The notes beneath the pieces were generated by a model. The model did not search any database. It was not told the origin of the DNA and saw only the letters and a program-made list of their open reading frames with translations. This document shows, piece by piece, positions 26,782 to 35,615 of a stretch of DNA of 64,000 bases. Made by a program: the position numbers and the translations under genes. Source of the stretch: an uncultured Desulfosarcina sp. (GTDB lineage Bacteria > Desulfobacterota > Desulfobacteria > Desulfobacterales > Desulfosarcinaceae); NCBI RefSeq assembly GCF_963668215.1, contig NZ_OY764190.1, positions 6,138,001 to 6,202,000 of the forward strand, written 5' to 3'. Every line of letters starts with the position of its first letter. The stretch's first letter is position 1.

Positions 26782-27009
26782 TTACCTCGGGAAGTAACGG
26801 TCATACTCGGAAAGCAGGACGTCCAAATCAACGTCTTCACCTAAGACTTCGCTGATCATTTGGGTGAGATTTGAATCCTCCATTTTGTCGCTGTTCGAAT
26901 TTATCTTACCATTTCTTTTACCGGAAATTTCGGCAAGAACAAGAGGCTTTTTCTCGTTGGCTTCTTTCTCCACATAATAATCGATAGCGGTATTTCCATA
27001 GTGTGACAT
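26782..27009 (-). CDS. Small uncharacterized protein (75 aa)
   Basis: A soluble, acidic small protein with no recognised domain. It is supported mainly by a good ribosome site (AGAGGACC) before the ATG and by colinearity with the gene 67 bp downstream. It could be a two-gene unit with 26301-26714. Function unknown. Confidence 0.5.
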   Translation of the reverse strand: MSHYGNTAIDYYVEKEANEKKPLVLAEISGKRNGKINSNSDKMEDSNLTQMISEVLGEDVDLDVLLSEYDRYFPR

Positions 27010-27408
27010 TATCAGGTCCTCTACATGTTAAGATTACTGTTTTTCGTGCGCGCCGATGTCCTGAATACGACTATAATTACAAAGTGTTCACCAACTCTTT
27101 TTCTCACCTGTTATGTTACTATTATAGGCATTTAATGCCTTATACTTTAGAACATTTTTGAAACGATTGCGTAACTTTCCGTAACGAGTTCGGGGACGGC
27201 AACGAATGCAGAATCGTGCGGAGGGGATGAGGGAAAATTCATTCAATTAAGAACAGCTCGAAAATGCTCAGAGCAGCGGAGCCTGCAACGGATTCAACCG
27301 GCATTCAGTCTTCAAACAGACTAGGGAAAAACGGATTGGATGATTGTAACGGGCTATTGGAACTCTTTTATGAAGGGCAAATGCGATCCCATACAAACAA
27401 TGGGAACC
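27010..27408. other. Intergenic region, 399 bp
   Basis: No gene seen. AT-rich, with a 7+1+7 palindrome AGGCATT-T-AATGCCT at 27126-27140 that could be an operator for the minus-strand small gene. The small plus-strand open frame at 27264-27461 overlaps the kinase end and has no support. Confidence 0.4.
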
Positions 27409-30309
27409 TCACATTTTCCGTTCCAAAACCTCGCGAATGGTTTCCAGCATCTTTCCTATGATGACCGGTTTGTATAAAAAGGCATCGATACCCAACGCTT
27501 CAGCCTTTTTTTCGTCCATAATCTCGCTGTAGCCGGTACATAGTATCACCGGAATGTCCGGCCGTTTTTGACGAATCTTTCGGGTAAGTTTATCGCCCGT
27601 CATTTTCGGCATGGTCATATCAGTGATAAGAATGTCATAGGCCATGGGGTTTGTCTGGAAATGCGTCATGGCGGCGACGCCGTCCGAAAATGCCGTCACA
27701 CGGTAGCCGTATCTAGAAAGCGCATCCTCGGCAAGGTCCCTTTGCGTCGGCTCGTCGTCAACAAACAGGATTCGCTCCGTCCCGCCCCTGACGGGTTTTT
27801 TCTCTAAGCCATTTTCGATCTCGGCCACCTCGGCAATCAATGGGAGAAAAACGTGCATGGACGTTCCCTGGCCCGATTCGCTGTAAAACGAAACGAATCC
27901 CCCCAGGTCAGCGGTGATGCCGTGGACGGACGCCAGCCCCATCCCGGTTCCCTCCCCGGGTCCCTTGGTGGTATAAAAAGGATCGAACGCTTTTTCCTGC
28001 ACCTCTTTGGTCATGCCGATGCCATTGTCCTCGACGGAAATCTTGAGGAAGTCGCCGGGTTTAACGCCGGGCTGGTGAGCAAGGTCCTCCTTGCCCAGTT
28101 TCACATTTTCGAGGCTCACAGAGAGAACGCCGCCTGTTTCCCGCATGGCATGGGCCGCGTTCGTGCAGAGGTTCATTACAATTTGATGAATACTGGTCGC
28201 ACCGGCAAGCACAAAGCCTTCGGACTTCAGGGATTGCTTGATTTCGATGTTCACAGGAATCGTAGCCCGGATGAGTTTCAGGACTTCTTTGGTAATGATA
28301 AGGGGGCTGATCGGTTTGCGCTCAATCTTCTGGCTTCGGCTGAACGAGAGGATCTGCCTGACCAGGTCGGCGGCCCTTTCTCCGGCTTTTAGAATTTGAA
28401 GCAGCTTTCTTTTCGTTGCGGGCATCTCTTCGACATCGTGCAGGGCAAGCTGGGAATAGCCGATCAGCCCGGACAGAATGTTGTTGAAGTCATGGGCAAT
28501 GCCGCCCGCCAGGGTTCCAATGGCCTCGAGTTTCTGGCCTTGGACCAGTTTCTTTTCAAGCTCCTTCTGTTTGGTCACATCACGCAGAAAGTTGAGTGTT
28601 GCCGGTTGATCCTCCCACTCGACAAGAACGACACTGGCCTGAACCCAAACGTTGCGGCCGTCTTTTCGCACAAGCCTGAAAGGTTGATCCGAAATTGTCG
28701 GCTGCCTGTTCGACAGTCCCGGCTTGTGCAAGGCCCCGACGTAATCGCGGTCCTCCGGATGCACGATTTCCGACAGCGGTATAACGAGCAGTTCTTCTTT
28801 CGGGTAACCGGTCAGCTTTTCCGTGAAAGGATTGCAGAACTTTAGCATGCCATCCTGGTTAATGAAAATGGCATCACTGGCGTTCTCGACCAATACGCGA
28901 TATTTTTCTTCGCTTTTTCGAAGTTCTCCTGCCGTCCTTTTTTGTTGCGAAACCCAATGTTCCAGATGCGCATGTTTCTTTCTCAGGGCCTCTTCAACTT
29001 CCGTTTTCCGGGTCAACATCCAATTGGCAAATCCGGCCAGCTGGTCGAGTTCGTTAAACCGAACCTTGTCCTGGTCGATAAATTTGGAAGTTACGGCGGC
29101 GCGCTTAAAAAAATCGACGAACAGATCGAAATCGGATCTTAGCTTTCTGCTCATGACATTGAACAGCGCTATGGCAGTGATAATAGCCGGCAAAAAAATC
29201 AAGATGATGATAAAAAGATCCCGTCGAAGCTGGATTTTCATATCCGCATGCATGCGGTTGATTTCAGCTTCGACGTCATCCAGGTAAACACCGGCCGCGA
29301 CGATGAAACGGCCGTTGCCAGCAAGTTTAAAGTAGCTTATTTTGGGGCTCGGTTCCGGATTGTCAATTTTAGAGTACCAATAGTCGACATAACACGCCCC
29401 GTTTTCGCGCAGCCCCTTCAAGTACTCTTTGCGAAACATCTTGCCTCTGGCGTCCTTTATATCGTCGGAGATCAATTTTCCGATAGCATCGGGCAGGTTG
29501 GGATTGGCGAACATCCTGCCGAAATTTTTGCCGCCGTTGATGTTCAACAATTCGATTACGAATGCGTAGCCCTGCTCGTTGGCCCCGAAGCGGTTGGTAT
29601 CCACGTAGTGCGATATCGCATCTTTGGTCATAGCCTCGATCGTATCCAGATAAATGCCGGTTCCGATATACCAGCCGAACGGTTCAAACCGTTTGATATA
29701 GGAAATCTTCTCGAACTCCCGTTTTCCCTTGTCCGGCTTGGTCCAGTAGTAATGATTGAAACCTTCTCCCTGGTTTTTAGCGATCTCTATCGCTTTCCGG
29801 ACAAGGTACTTGCCTCGAATATCCCGAGAATCGATGATACTGGTTCCTTCAAGACTCGGATCGATGGGAAACAGCTTCGAGATTCCATTAAAATCGGTCA
29901 TGAAAAAATAACCGCTTCCCTGACTGAAACGAATGGGGCGCAACGCATCGATGACCATCTTTTGTATTTCCCGGTCCGATTTGCTGCCAACATTCTGTTC
30001 ATAAATATGTTGTGCAATGGAACAGGCTTCATAGACCCGTTCTTTGACTTTGGCCTTGGCGTCCTGAAGCGATTTGTCGATCTCATAATCGATGATTCTG
30101 CCAACGCTGTTGCCCTCGTAGGTGATAAGTGCCCGTTGAGCCTCGATATATCGGGTACGGATCTCTTTGGCGCGTGATTCGGCGTCGAGCGTGCTTTTTA
30201 TGGTGTGGGTAAAAAACAAGATCGCGGCCAAAAGAATCAGGGATATAATCACCCATTGGCGTATCGTCTTGATAAAACTTGGCTTATATATATTTTCGGC
30301 AGTATCCAT
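27409..30309 (-). CDS. Membrane hybrid histidine kinase with double Cache sensor
   Basis: 966 residues. An N-terminal transmembrane helix and a second one near residue 375 enclose a large periplasmic sensor with two Cache units (GSGYFFMTDFNGISKLFP...GWYIGTGIYLD and GYAFVIELLNINGGKNFG...FIVAAGVYLDDVE). Then comes a linker, a PAS domain (YRVLVENASDAIFINQDG...), a HisKA block GGIAHDFNNILSGLIG with the phospho-His near residue 600, HATPase boxes (NLCTNAAHAM, VEDNGIGM, GTGMGLASVHG) and a C-terminal receiver domain (LFVDDEPTQRD, DILITDMTMPKMTG). GGGGAAG precedes the ATG. Likely ligands are small carboxylates or amino acids, as for other Cache sensors. No separate response regulator is adjacent. Confidence 0.93.
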   Translation of the reverse strand: MDTAENIYKPSFIKTIRQWVIISLILLAAILFFTHTIKSTLDAESRAKEIRTRYIEAQRALITYEGNSVGRIIDYEIDKSLQDAKAKVKERVYEACSIAQHIYEQNVGSKSDREIQKMVIDALRPIRFSQGSGYFFMTDFNGISKLFPIDPSLEGTSIIDSRDIRGKYLVRKAIEIAKNQGEGFNHYYWTKPDKGKREFEKISYIKRFEPFGWYIGTGIYLDTIEAMTKDAISHYVDTNRFGANEQGYAFVIELLNINGGKNFGRMFANPNLPDAIGKLISDDIKDARGKMFRKEYLKGLRENGACYVDYWYSKIDNPEPSPKISYFKLAGNGRFIVAAGVYLDDVEAEINRMHADMKIQLRRDLFIIILIFLPAIITAIALFNVMSRKLRSDFDLFVDFFKRAAVTSKFIDQDKVRFNELDQLAGFANWMLTRKTEVEEALRKKHAHLEHWVSQQKRTAGELRKSEEKYRVLVENASDAIFINQDGMLKFCNPFTEKLTGYPKEELLVIPLSEIVHPEDRDYVGALHKPGLSNRQPTISDQPFRLVRKDGRNVWVQASVVLVEWEDQPATLNFLRDVTKQKELEKKLVQGQKLEAIGTLAGGIAHDFNNILSGLIGYSQLALHDVEEMPATKRKLLQILKAGERAADLVRQILSFSRSQKIERKPISPLIITKEVLKLIRATIPVNIEIKQSLKSEGFVLAGATSIHQIVMNLCTNAAHAMRETGGVLSVSLENVKLGKEDLAHQPGVKPGDFLKISVEDNGIGMTKEVQEKAFDPFYTTKGPGEGTGMGLASVHGITADLGGFVSFYSESGQGTSMHVFLPLIAEVAEIENGLEKKPVRGGTERILFVDDEPTQRDLAEDALSRYGYRVTAFSDGVAAMTHFQTNPMAYDILITDMTMPKMTGDKLTRKIRQKRPDIPVILCTGYSEIMDEKKAEALGIDAFLYKPVIIGKMLETIREVLERKM

Positions 30310-30743
30310 ATTTTCTTCCCCTCAGATAGGACTATTTCGGCAAACGTGCGCCAAACTTGAATGCAGGGCGGGAAGAAGCAGACGGGCGTCTTCTTTGCCG
30401 GTTTCCCTCAGAGGTTTAAAATATTTGGGCGCTGCCTGGACAAGGTTAATTTTGTTCCGACATTTTAACGAAATAGACAAAAAAACGGCACGATTTTGAC
30501 ACTTTTTGTTACAATATGCGTCAGTCAACAATTCCGACTGTTTTCATTTGCCTCGCTTATCCTGAGAATTCACTTTTTTTCGCCTGAAAAGGAAGATTCG
30601 AAAGGAGCGGCGGCGCTATTCACAAAACAACGCATGAAATTTGCTTCCCACCCCTTATCGACCTGCAGGTATGCGGGCAGCACCAACCGGGTTTTCCGGA
30701 GCCAAGTCCTTGAACAGTTCAAAGCTCGGATAAAGGAGCGTCA
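30310..30743. other. Divergent intergenic region, 434 bp
   Basis: It separates the kinase (minus) from the YdgA-like gene (plus) and must hold both promoters. TTGACA occurs near 30495 but lacks a good -10 at the right distance. No gene or strong palindrome was found. Confidence 0.35.
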
Positions 30744-32081
30744 ATGAAAAAAGCAATCGTCGCAGTGTTAGCAGTGATCCTTGCGGGTGTGGTGTGCATT
30801 CCCTTTGCAAGCGGTCTGGTAATGGAAAAAACCATTCGCAAAGCGTTTACGGACCTGAATGACATGTATGCCGATACAGGCGCCGGTTATCGGTTGGAAA
30901 TTGTCGACTACCACCGGGGATATCTGGCATCGAACATCGAGTGGAAGGTTGACCTTGGCGCACTCAAGAACATCTATCCGATCCAAGAAGTCATTTTCAA
31001 AGATACCGCCAAGCATGGATTCGCCGGTGTTGTGTCAACCACCAGCCTCCGGGAAAATCCCTGGTATGAAACGTTTGTGGCCGAGAAACTTCAGGGCCGC
31101 GACCCGGTCCATATCACGACCCGGTACGGTCTTACAGGAAGCATCGAGAGCACGGTTGTACTGGACCCGTTTTCCGTCGTCGTCGACAATGAAACCATCG
31201 ACGTCCAGGCCGGCAGCATGGCCACGAAAACGGACAGCGAACTGAAACACTTCACCTCATCGGGCAATTGGGCGGGTCTGTCGGCCGGCGAAGCCGTATC
31301 CATCGGCCAAACCTCGCTGGAATCAGAACTGACCCGGTTCACAACATTCGTCTGGAACGGGGATTTCAGCTTCGCGATGCGCGATGTCAATATCCATGAA
31401 AAGCAAAATTCTTTCGAAATGAAAGAGATGAAGGGCAGCTACCTTCTCGGCCTGAACGAAGATCGCTCGAAAATCAACGGAGAGGCGTTGTTTTCCATCG
31501 ATGGGATAAAAACCGATCGGCAAACGGTCGACAAGGCGTCCGTGCGCCTGGCCGCCAATGGCCTGGATGTCGAGGGGTATGAAACGTTCATGCAGATGTA
31601 CACCCAGAACATGAGCCAGGTGCTGGGCAGCATGGCCGCCATGGACGAAAATTCCGAAGAAGTTGCGGAAGCCATGAAAAAGCAAATGGCGGCAGTCGGG
31701 CTCCAGATGATTGCCGCCTATGAGAAAATGTTGAAGCAGGGGCTCGAATTCAAGGTCTCGGACCTGGACGTCCAACTCGACAATGGACAGATCAAGGGCG
31801 ACATGACCCTGCGTCTTCTCAAGGACATGACGTTCATGCAGTTCGCACCCGTTGTCAGCCAGCCGGAGCTGCTTTTCGACATTTTCTATCTGAAATCGAA
31901 TCTCAGCCTGCCTGAACATCTGATTGGCGAGAATCCGAAACTGCTCGCTCCGTTGTATCCCGGCATGCAGACCGGCCTTTTCGTGAAGAATGGCGGCAAC
32001 CTGGTCCACGCGGCAGAAACCATCGACGGCAAACTGATGCTGAACAACCGGGAAATGATCCTGTCCCCACAGAACCTGTAG
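30744..32081 (+). CDS. YdgA family (DUF945) exported protein
   Basis: 445 residues beginning with a lysine-starting signal anchor (MKKAIVAVLAVILAGVVCIPFASG), then a long beta-rich region with EIVDYHRGYLASNIEWKVDL and WNGDFSFAMRDVNI, as in YdgA. The family is poorly understood, probably periplasmic, and is linked in enterobacteria to envelope functions. AAAGGAG precedes the ATG. It stands alone and is followed by a convergent gene 15 bp away. Family call likely; function not known. Confidence 0.75.
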   Translation: MKKAIVAVLAVILAGVVCIPFASGLVMEKTIRKAFTDLNDMYADTGAGYRLEIVDYHRGYLASNIEWKVDLGALKNIYPIQEVIFKDTAKHGFAGVVSTTSLRENPWYETFVAEKLQGRDPVHITTRYGLTGSIESTVVLDPFSVVVDNETIDVQAGSMATKTDSELKHFTSSGNWAGLSAGEAVSIGQTSLESELTRFTTFVWNGDFSFAMRDVNIHEKQNSFEMKEMKGSYLLGLNEDRSKINGEALFSIDGIKTDRQTVDKASVRLAANGLDVEGYETFMQMYTQNMSQVLGSMAAMDENSEEVAEAMKKQMAAVGLQMIAAYEKMLKQGLEFKVSDLDVQLDNGQIKGDMTLRLLKDMTFMQFAPVVSQPELLFDIFYLKSNLSLPEHLIGENPKLLAPLYPGMQTGLFVKNGGNLVHAAETIDGKLMLNNREMILSPQNL

Positions 32082-32096
32082 GCAGGGCCGCCGGCG

Positions 32097-33197
32097 TTAG
32101 GCTTTCCCCAGATAACGGCTGTCGTAATCCAGGGTGCAAAGCTGATCGAAAAGATCCATGGCCGTTTCCTCGATCAGTCCCTTCAACTCCAGTTCCATCA
32201 GCCATTCGTCGGGGATCCCGTCGGCGCCGCCACCGGCGCCGAGAATCGAGCCGGCAATGGCAGCGGTGGCGCCGCTGTCCCCGGAGTGGTTGACGGCCGT
32301 CAGCGCCCCCTGCCGAAAATCCCGGTCGGCGGCCAGTGCGGCGCACAAAGCAATGGTCAGCGCATCTTCGGCCGTCCGACCATCCCCTAGGGCGTCCAAG
32401 ACCTCCGATGTAACAGGTTGCTGACCAGAGGACCAGGCCACTGCCTTTTCAACTGCCCGCAGGCACTCTTCGTGGCCGCTGGTGGCGGTCAGGATGCCGG
32501 TGGCATCGGCCACCGCCTCGGTCAGGGGTTGCCCGGATGCGAGACGGGACAACAGGGCGGCCAGAAAGCCTGCCGCCAGGTAACCGCCGGGATGGCCATG
32601 GGTGATCGCCGCAGATGCGCAGCCCAGGTCAAAGGCCTTGCTGGCATCCACACACACCAGGCCAACCGGCGCCACCCGCGTTAATCCGCTGTTGCTCTTG
32701 CTGTCGTTGACGGGCCGATCCATGGTTCCCATTTTCCCCGACCGCAGTGCGGACAAACAGGTTCGGCAGGGCGCCCGCCTTGCAAACAGCTCCCGATAGC
32801 CTGTGAGAACGCCGTCCACCACCGCGCAGGTGCCGTGCTGCCTGACGAGTTCTCCCTGCCCCTGGAAATCCTGGGTCAGCAGCCAGCGCAGGTAGGCATG
32901 ATACAGGGCCGTCACAGCAAGCTCTTCCCGGGCATACTCCTGGCGAACCCGCGAAAGAATCAGCCCTTCGGCGGTAAACAGGGCCATGCGGGTATGATCA
33001 GTAATGGCGCCTGTGCGTTCGTAAGCCGCCTCCATTCGAAAAATGCCGGCCTTTCCGTATCGCTCCCGAATGGCGGCAATATCCATATCGGCCACCGGCG
33101 CTCCCAGGGCGTCGCCCACCGCGCCGCCCAGCATCGCCCCGAGGATTCGCGAGCGCCGATCCGGCGCTCCGGGTTTCTTTTGGCAAGGGGTCGTCAT
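32097..33197 (-). CDS. ADP-ribosylglycohydrolase-fold protein with altered metal motifs
   Basis: 366 residues of the DraG/ARH fold. ILGAMLGGAVGDALGAP at the N-terminus, AITHGHPGGYLAAGFLAALL in the middle and NHSGDSGATAAIAGSILGA near residue 305 follow the family order. The first metal motif reads TDHT where active enzymes usually have TDDT, and the last reads GDSGAT rather than GDSDST. Metal binding, and therefore hydrolysis of ADP-ribosyl groups, may be changed or lost. It lies alone between convergent and divergent neighbours. Confidence 0.8.
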   Translation of the reverse strand: MTTPCQKKPGAPDRRSRILGAMLGGAVGDALGAPVADMDIAAIRERYGKAGIFRMEAAYERTGAITDHTRMALFTAEGLILSRVRQEYAREELAVTALYHAYLRWLLTQDFQGQGELVRQHGTCAVVDGVLTGYRELFARRAPCRTCLSALRSGKMGTMDRPVNDSKSNSGLTRVAPVGLVCVDASKAFDLGCASAAITHGHPGGYLAAGFLAALLSRLASGQPLTEAVADATGILTATSGHEECLRAVEKAVAWSSGQQPVTSEVLDALGDGRTAEDALTIALCAALAADRDFRQGALTAVNHSGDSGATAAIAGSILGAGGGADGIPDEWLMELELKGLIEETAMDLFDQLCTLDYDSRYLGKA

Positions 33198-33367
33198 CGC
33201 TGACTTTCCAGTGTATCGATTGAATTTATGTCGCCCTATTTTGTCTCAATCTGTCGGGAATAGCAACGGCTCTTCCATTGCCTTGGTTGGCGCAATGTGC
33301 CATAAGCTATCGCTCGGAATCCCGTTGAAGGAAGCATGTTCCGTTCACCATCACAGGACTGGAAACG

Positions 33368-34372
33368 ATGACGGAATCGTCGAAAAAAATCAGGGCCGAA
33401 GGCATGATCCTTACCGCAGGGGACGATCAATACCAATCACCGAAAAAACCGCTTCCGGAAATCGGGGGCCGCCCGGTCGCCCAGGGGCCGCCTGCGGCAA
33501 CCGGCGCCCCGAAAGTTCTGGATTCCATCGCAACCGATATTCTTCAGGAAATTCACCGCATTCTGATCGAACAGGAAAACGCTTATCAGCACAGCTGCGA
33601 GGAGGAAGTCTTTTCCAGCATCTGGGCACACAGCGCACGGGTGGCCTGCATCGCCCATCACATCGCCACCCGGGAGGGCTGGCAACAGGAACCGGCCCTG
33701 CTTGCCGGCCTGCTGCACGACAGCGGCAAATTCATCCAGGGGTGCTATCACGAAAACGACGCGCCGGAAGAGGAGCATGCCGTCCGCATCGCCCGAAAGG
33801 TCCTGATGGGCAGTGCCTATGAAAAGTGGCTCCCGACGATCACCGACGCCATCCTCTCCACCTTCCTGGAGGCAGAGGCCACCAACGACATCGGACGCAC
33901 GGTGTACGATGCCGACTGCCTGGACAAGTTGGGCCACATGGGTGTGGCCCAGTTTTTCGTTAAACGCGCCCTTCGACGACAATTCCTCGATAATGCGCTG
34001 CTGATACGGGCCGGCACCGAATTGACCTATGCCCGCCACGCTCCCGATACGCTCATGACCGCCACCGGAAGATCCATGGCCCGTATGCGCACTGCCCGTA
34101 CACGCCGGTTTTACAAGGAATTGCTGGAGGAATGGACGGAAATGGGGCTGGGCGCCTTCACCCTGCAGACAGAGGATATCGCCGGGATTGCCTGCGATCT
34201 TGTGGTGCCGGTGGCATGCCGCTGCGGCGGATTGCTGACCGTCGATTCGGATATTCTGGATTCGTTGAAGTGCCGCTCCGCCGTCATCGCCTACCGCTGC
34301 CCGTCATGCGGTTTCGAGAGCGAATTTTCCTTCTGCCTGCCCAATATCGAGGGGCTGCCAAGGAAACGATGA
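33368..34372 (+). CDS. HD-domain phosphohydrolase with C-terminal zinc ribbon
   Basis: 334 residues. A 50-residue disordered start is followed by an HD domain: HSARVACIAHHIA, LLAGLLHDSGKF with the His-Asp pair, HAVRIARKVL, and VYDADCLDKLGHMG. After it come a helical region and then a C-terminal four-Cys ribbon (CRCG about 25 residues before CPSCG). HD proteins of this kind act on nucleotides or phosphate esters. The attached ribbon suggests nucleic acid or protein contact. It is convergent with the PHP gene 7 bp away. Substrate not predictable. Confidence 0.75.
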   Translation: MTESSKKIRAEGMILTAGDDQYQSPKKPLPEIGGRPVAQGPPAATGAPKVLDSIATDILQEIHRILIEQENAYQHSCEEEVFSSIWAHSARVACIAHHIATREGWQQEPALLAGLLHDSGKFIQGCYHENDAPEEEHAVRIARKVLMGSAYEKWLPTITDAILSTFLEAEATNDIGRTVYDADCLDKLGHMGVAQFFVKRALRRQFLDNALLIRAGTELTYARHAPDTLMTATGRSMARMRTARTRRFYKELLEEWTEMGLGAFTLQTEDIAGIACDLVVPVACRCGGLLTVDSDILDSLKCRSAVIAYRCPSCGFESEFSFCLPNIEGLPRKR

Positions 34373-34379
34373 ATACGGA

Positions 34380-35354
34380 TTAGGTGATCAGGGAAAACAT
34401 GACCAGAGGAAGAACGTTGTAATTGATCTTCAGAAAGGTCAGCCCGGCTAACAGGTAGAACGCCTTTTTAAGATGCCTGTCGCCGATGCGCTGCCAGATT
34501 TTCTCGGCGGCCTTGCTTGTCCGGAAGCGAACCACGCTTTTGCCGTAGCGGATATTCTTTTCCACCAGGTCGGGATAATGATTGATGCTGATCTTCAGCT
34601 TGGCGCCGTTGGACTGGATTTTTTTCAGCAGTTTGGATTCGGTTCCCACCACCTTGGCCTGCTTGCGGCTCAATGCGTCGAGAAAGGCCTTCCGACTGCG
34701 CGTGCAGGCGGCGTAAGTGACCACGCTGCCCATCTGGGCGATACTGTGGCCGTCGCTGCCGCCGGTGATGGCCCGGTCCAGGTTGAATCCCAGCAGGGCG
34801 CTTTTCAGATTCCAGCGTTTCAGGTTCTCGGAATTGATCACCTCGACCCCGTCGGCCATCTTGAGCAGCCGATCCAACTGGGCATCGGAAAAGCTGTGGT
34901 TGCAGATGCCGGTGAAAGCGGCGGAGTACGGATGGGGGTACACGACCACGCTTTTGTATTTTCTGGCGGACCGTACGATGGTCTCCACATCCCGATCGAT
35001 GGAAGACATCACCGAAGCTCCCATGTAAGGCTGAACATGGTCGGCGTAAAATGCCTTTAGATCGTCGATGCAGTAAAAGTAAGCCAGTATGTGGGTGCCT
35101 TCCCGGGAGGTGATTTCGATGCCGGGGATGCTGAAAACATCGCTGATGCCGGCCAGCCGGACCGCACCTTCGATGGCATTGTGATCGGTTATGGCCACAC
35201 CGATGCCCAATTGTCTGGCGCGTTGGGCAATTTCCTCCACCGAATCGGCCCCGTCGGAATGACAGGAATGGAAATGGAGATCGACCACCGTGTAGGTGGC
35301 GTTCAGGGTATTCAGGTCGGGAGATTCAAACTGAATTCGGTTGATAGCGTCCAT
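34380..35354 (-). CDS. PHP-domain metal-dependent phosphoesterase
   Basis: 324 residues. The four PHP motifs are visible: DLHFHSCHSDG, ITDHNAIEG, YPHPYSAAF and GGSDGHS. The fold is a trinuclear-metal phosphoesterase related to the Pol III PHP domain and to YciV (3',5'-nucleotide phosphatase/RNase AM). A further 90 basic residues end in a hydrophobic stretch (AFYLLAGLTFLKINYNVLPLVMFSL), possibly a membrane anchor, which is unusual for YciV. Substrate is inferred at class level only. Confidence 0.8.
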   Translation of the reverse strand: MDAINRIQFESPDLNTLNATYTVVDLHFHSCHSDGADSVEEIAQRARQLGIGVAITDHNAIEGAVRLAGISDVFSIPGIEITSREGTHILAYFYCIDDLKAFYADHVQPYMGASVMSSIDRDVETIVRSARKYKSVVVYPHPYSAAFTGICNHSFSDAQLDRLLKMADGVEVINSENLKRWNLKSALLGFNLDRAITGGSDGHSIAQMGSVVTYAACTRSRKAFLDALSRKQAKVVGTESKLLKKIQSNGAKLKISINHYPDLVEKNIRYGKSVVRFRTSKAAEKIWQRIGDRHLKKAFYLLAGLTFLKINYNVLPLVMFSLIT

Positions 35355-35615
35355 GGATCCTTTTCGCCCATAGCCTGATCGTTACACAAGGCTTGCTGTG
35401 GGTTAATTTAATCGACTTCCCCCGGGTGTCAACAATTATTTTAAGGATTTTGCTCCGGACGGTGCCGTTGCTCACCGGCGCCAACCATTAATATCGGCCG
35501 TTGGCCCGAATTCTTGAGCGTTTGTTTGCCAAGATGGCGGGCCAGGATAACGGCTGTAATAATCACGACCGGACAGGCTTGAATTTGACGGGGCATATGC
35601 TTATAGTCACGTGTT

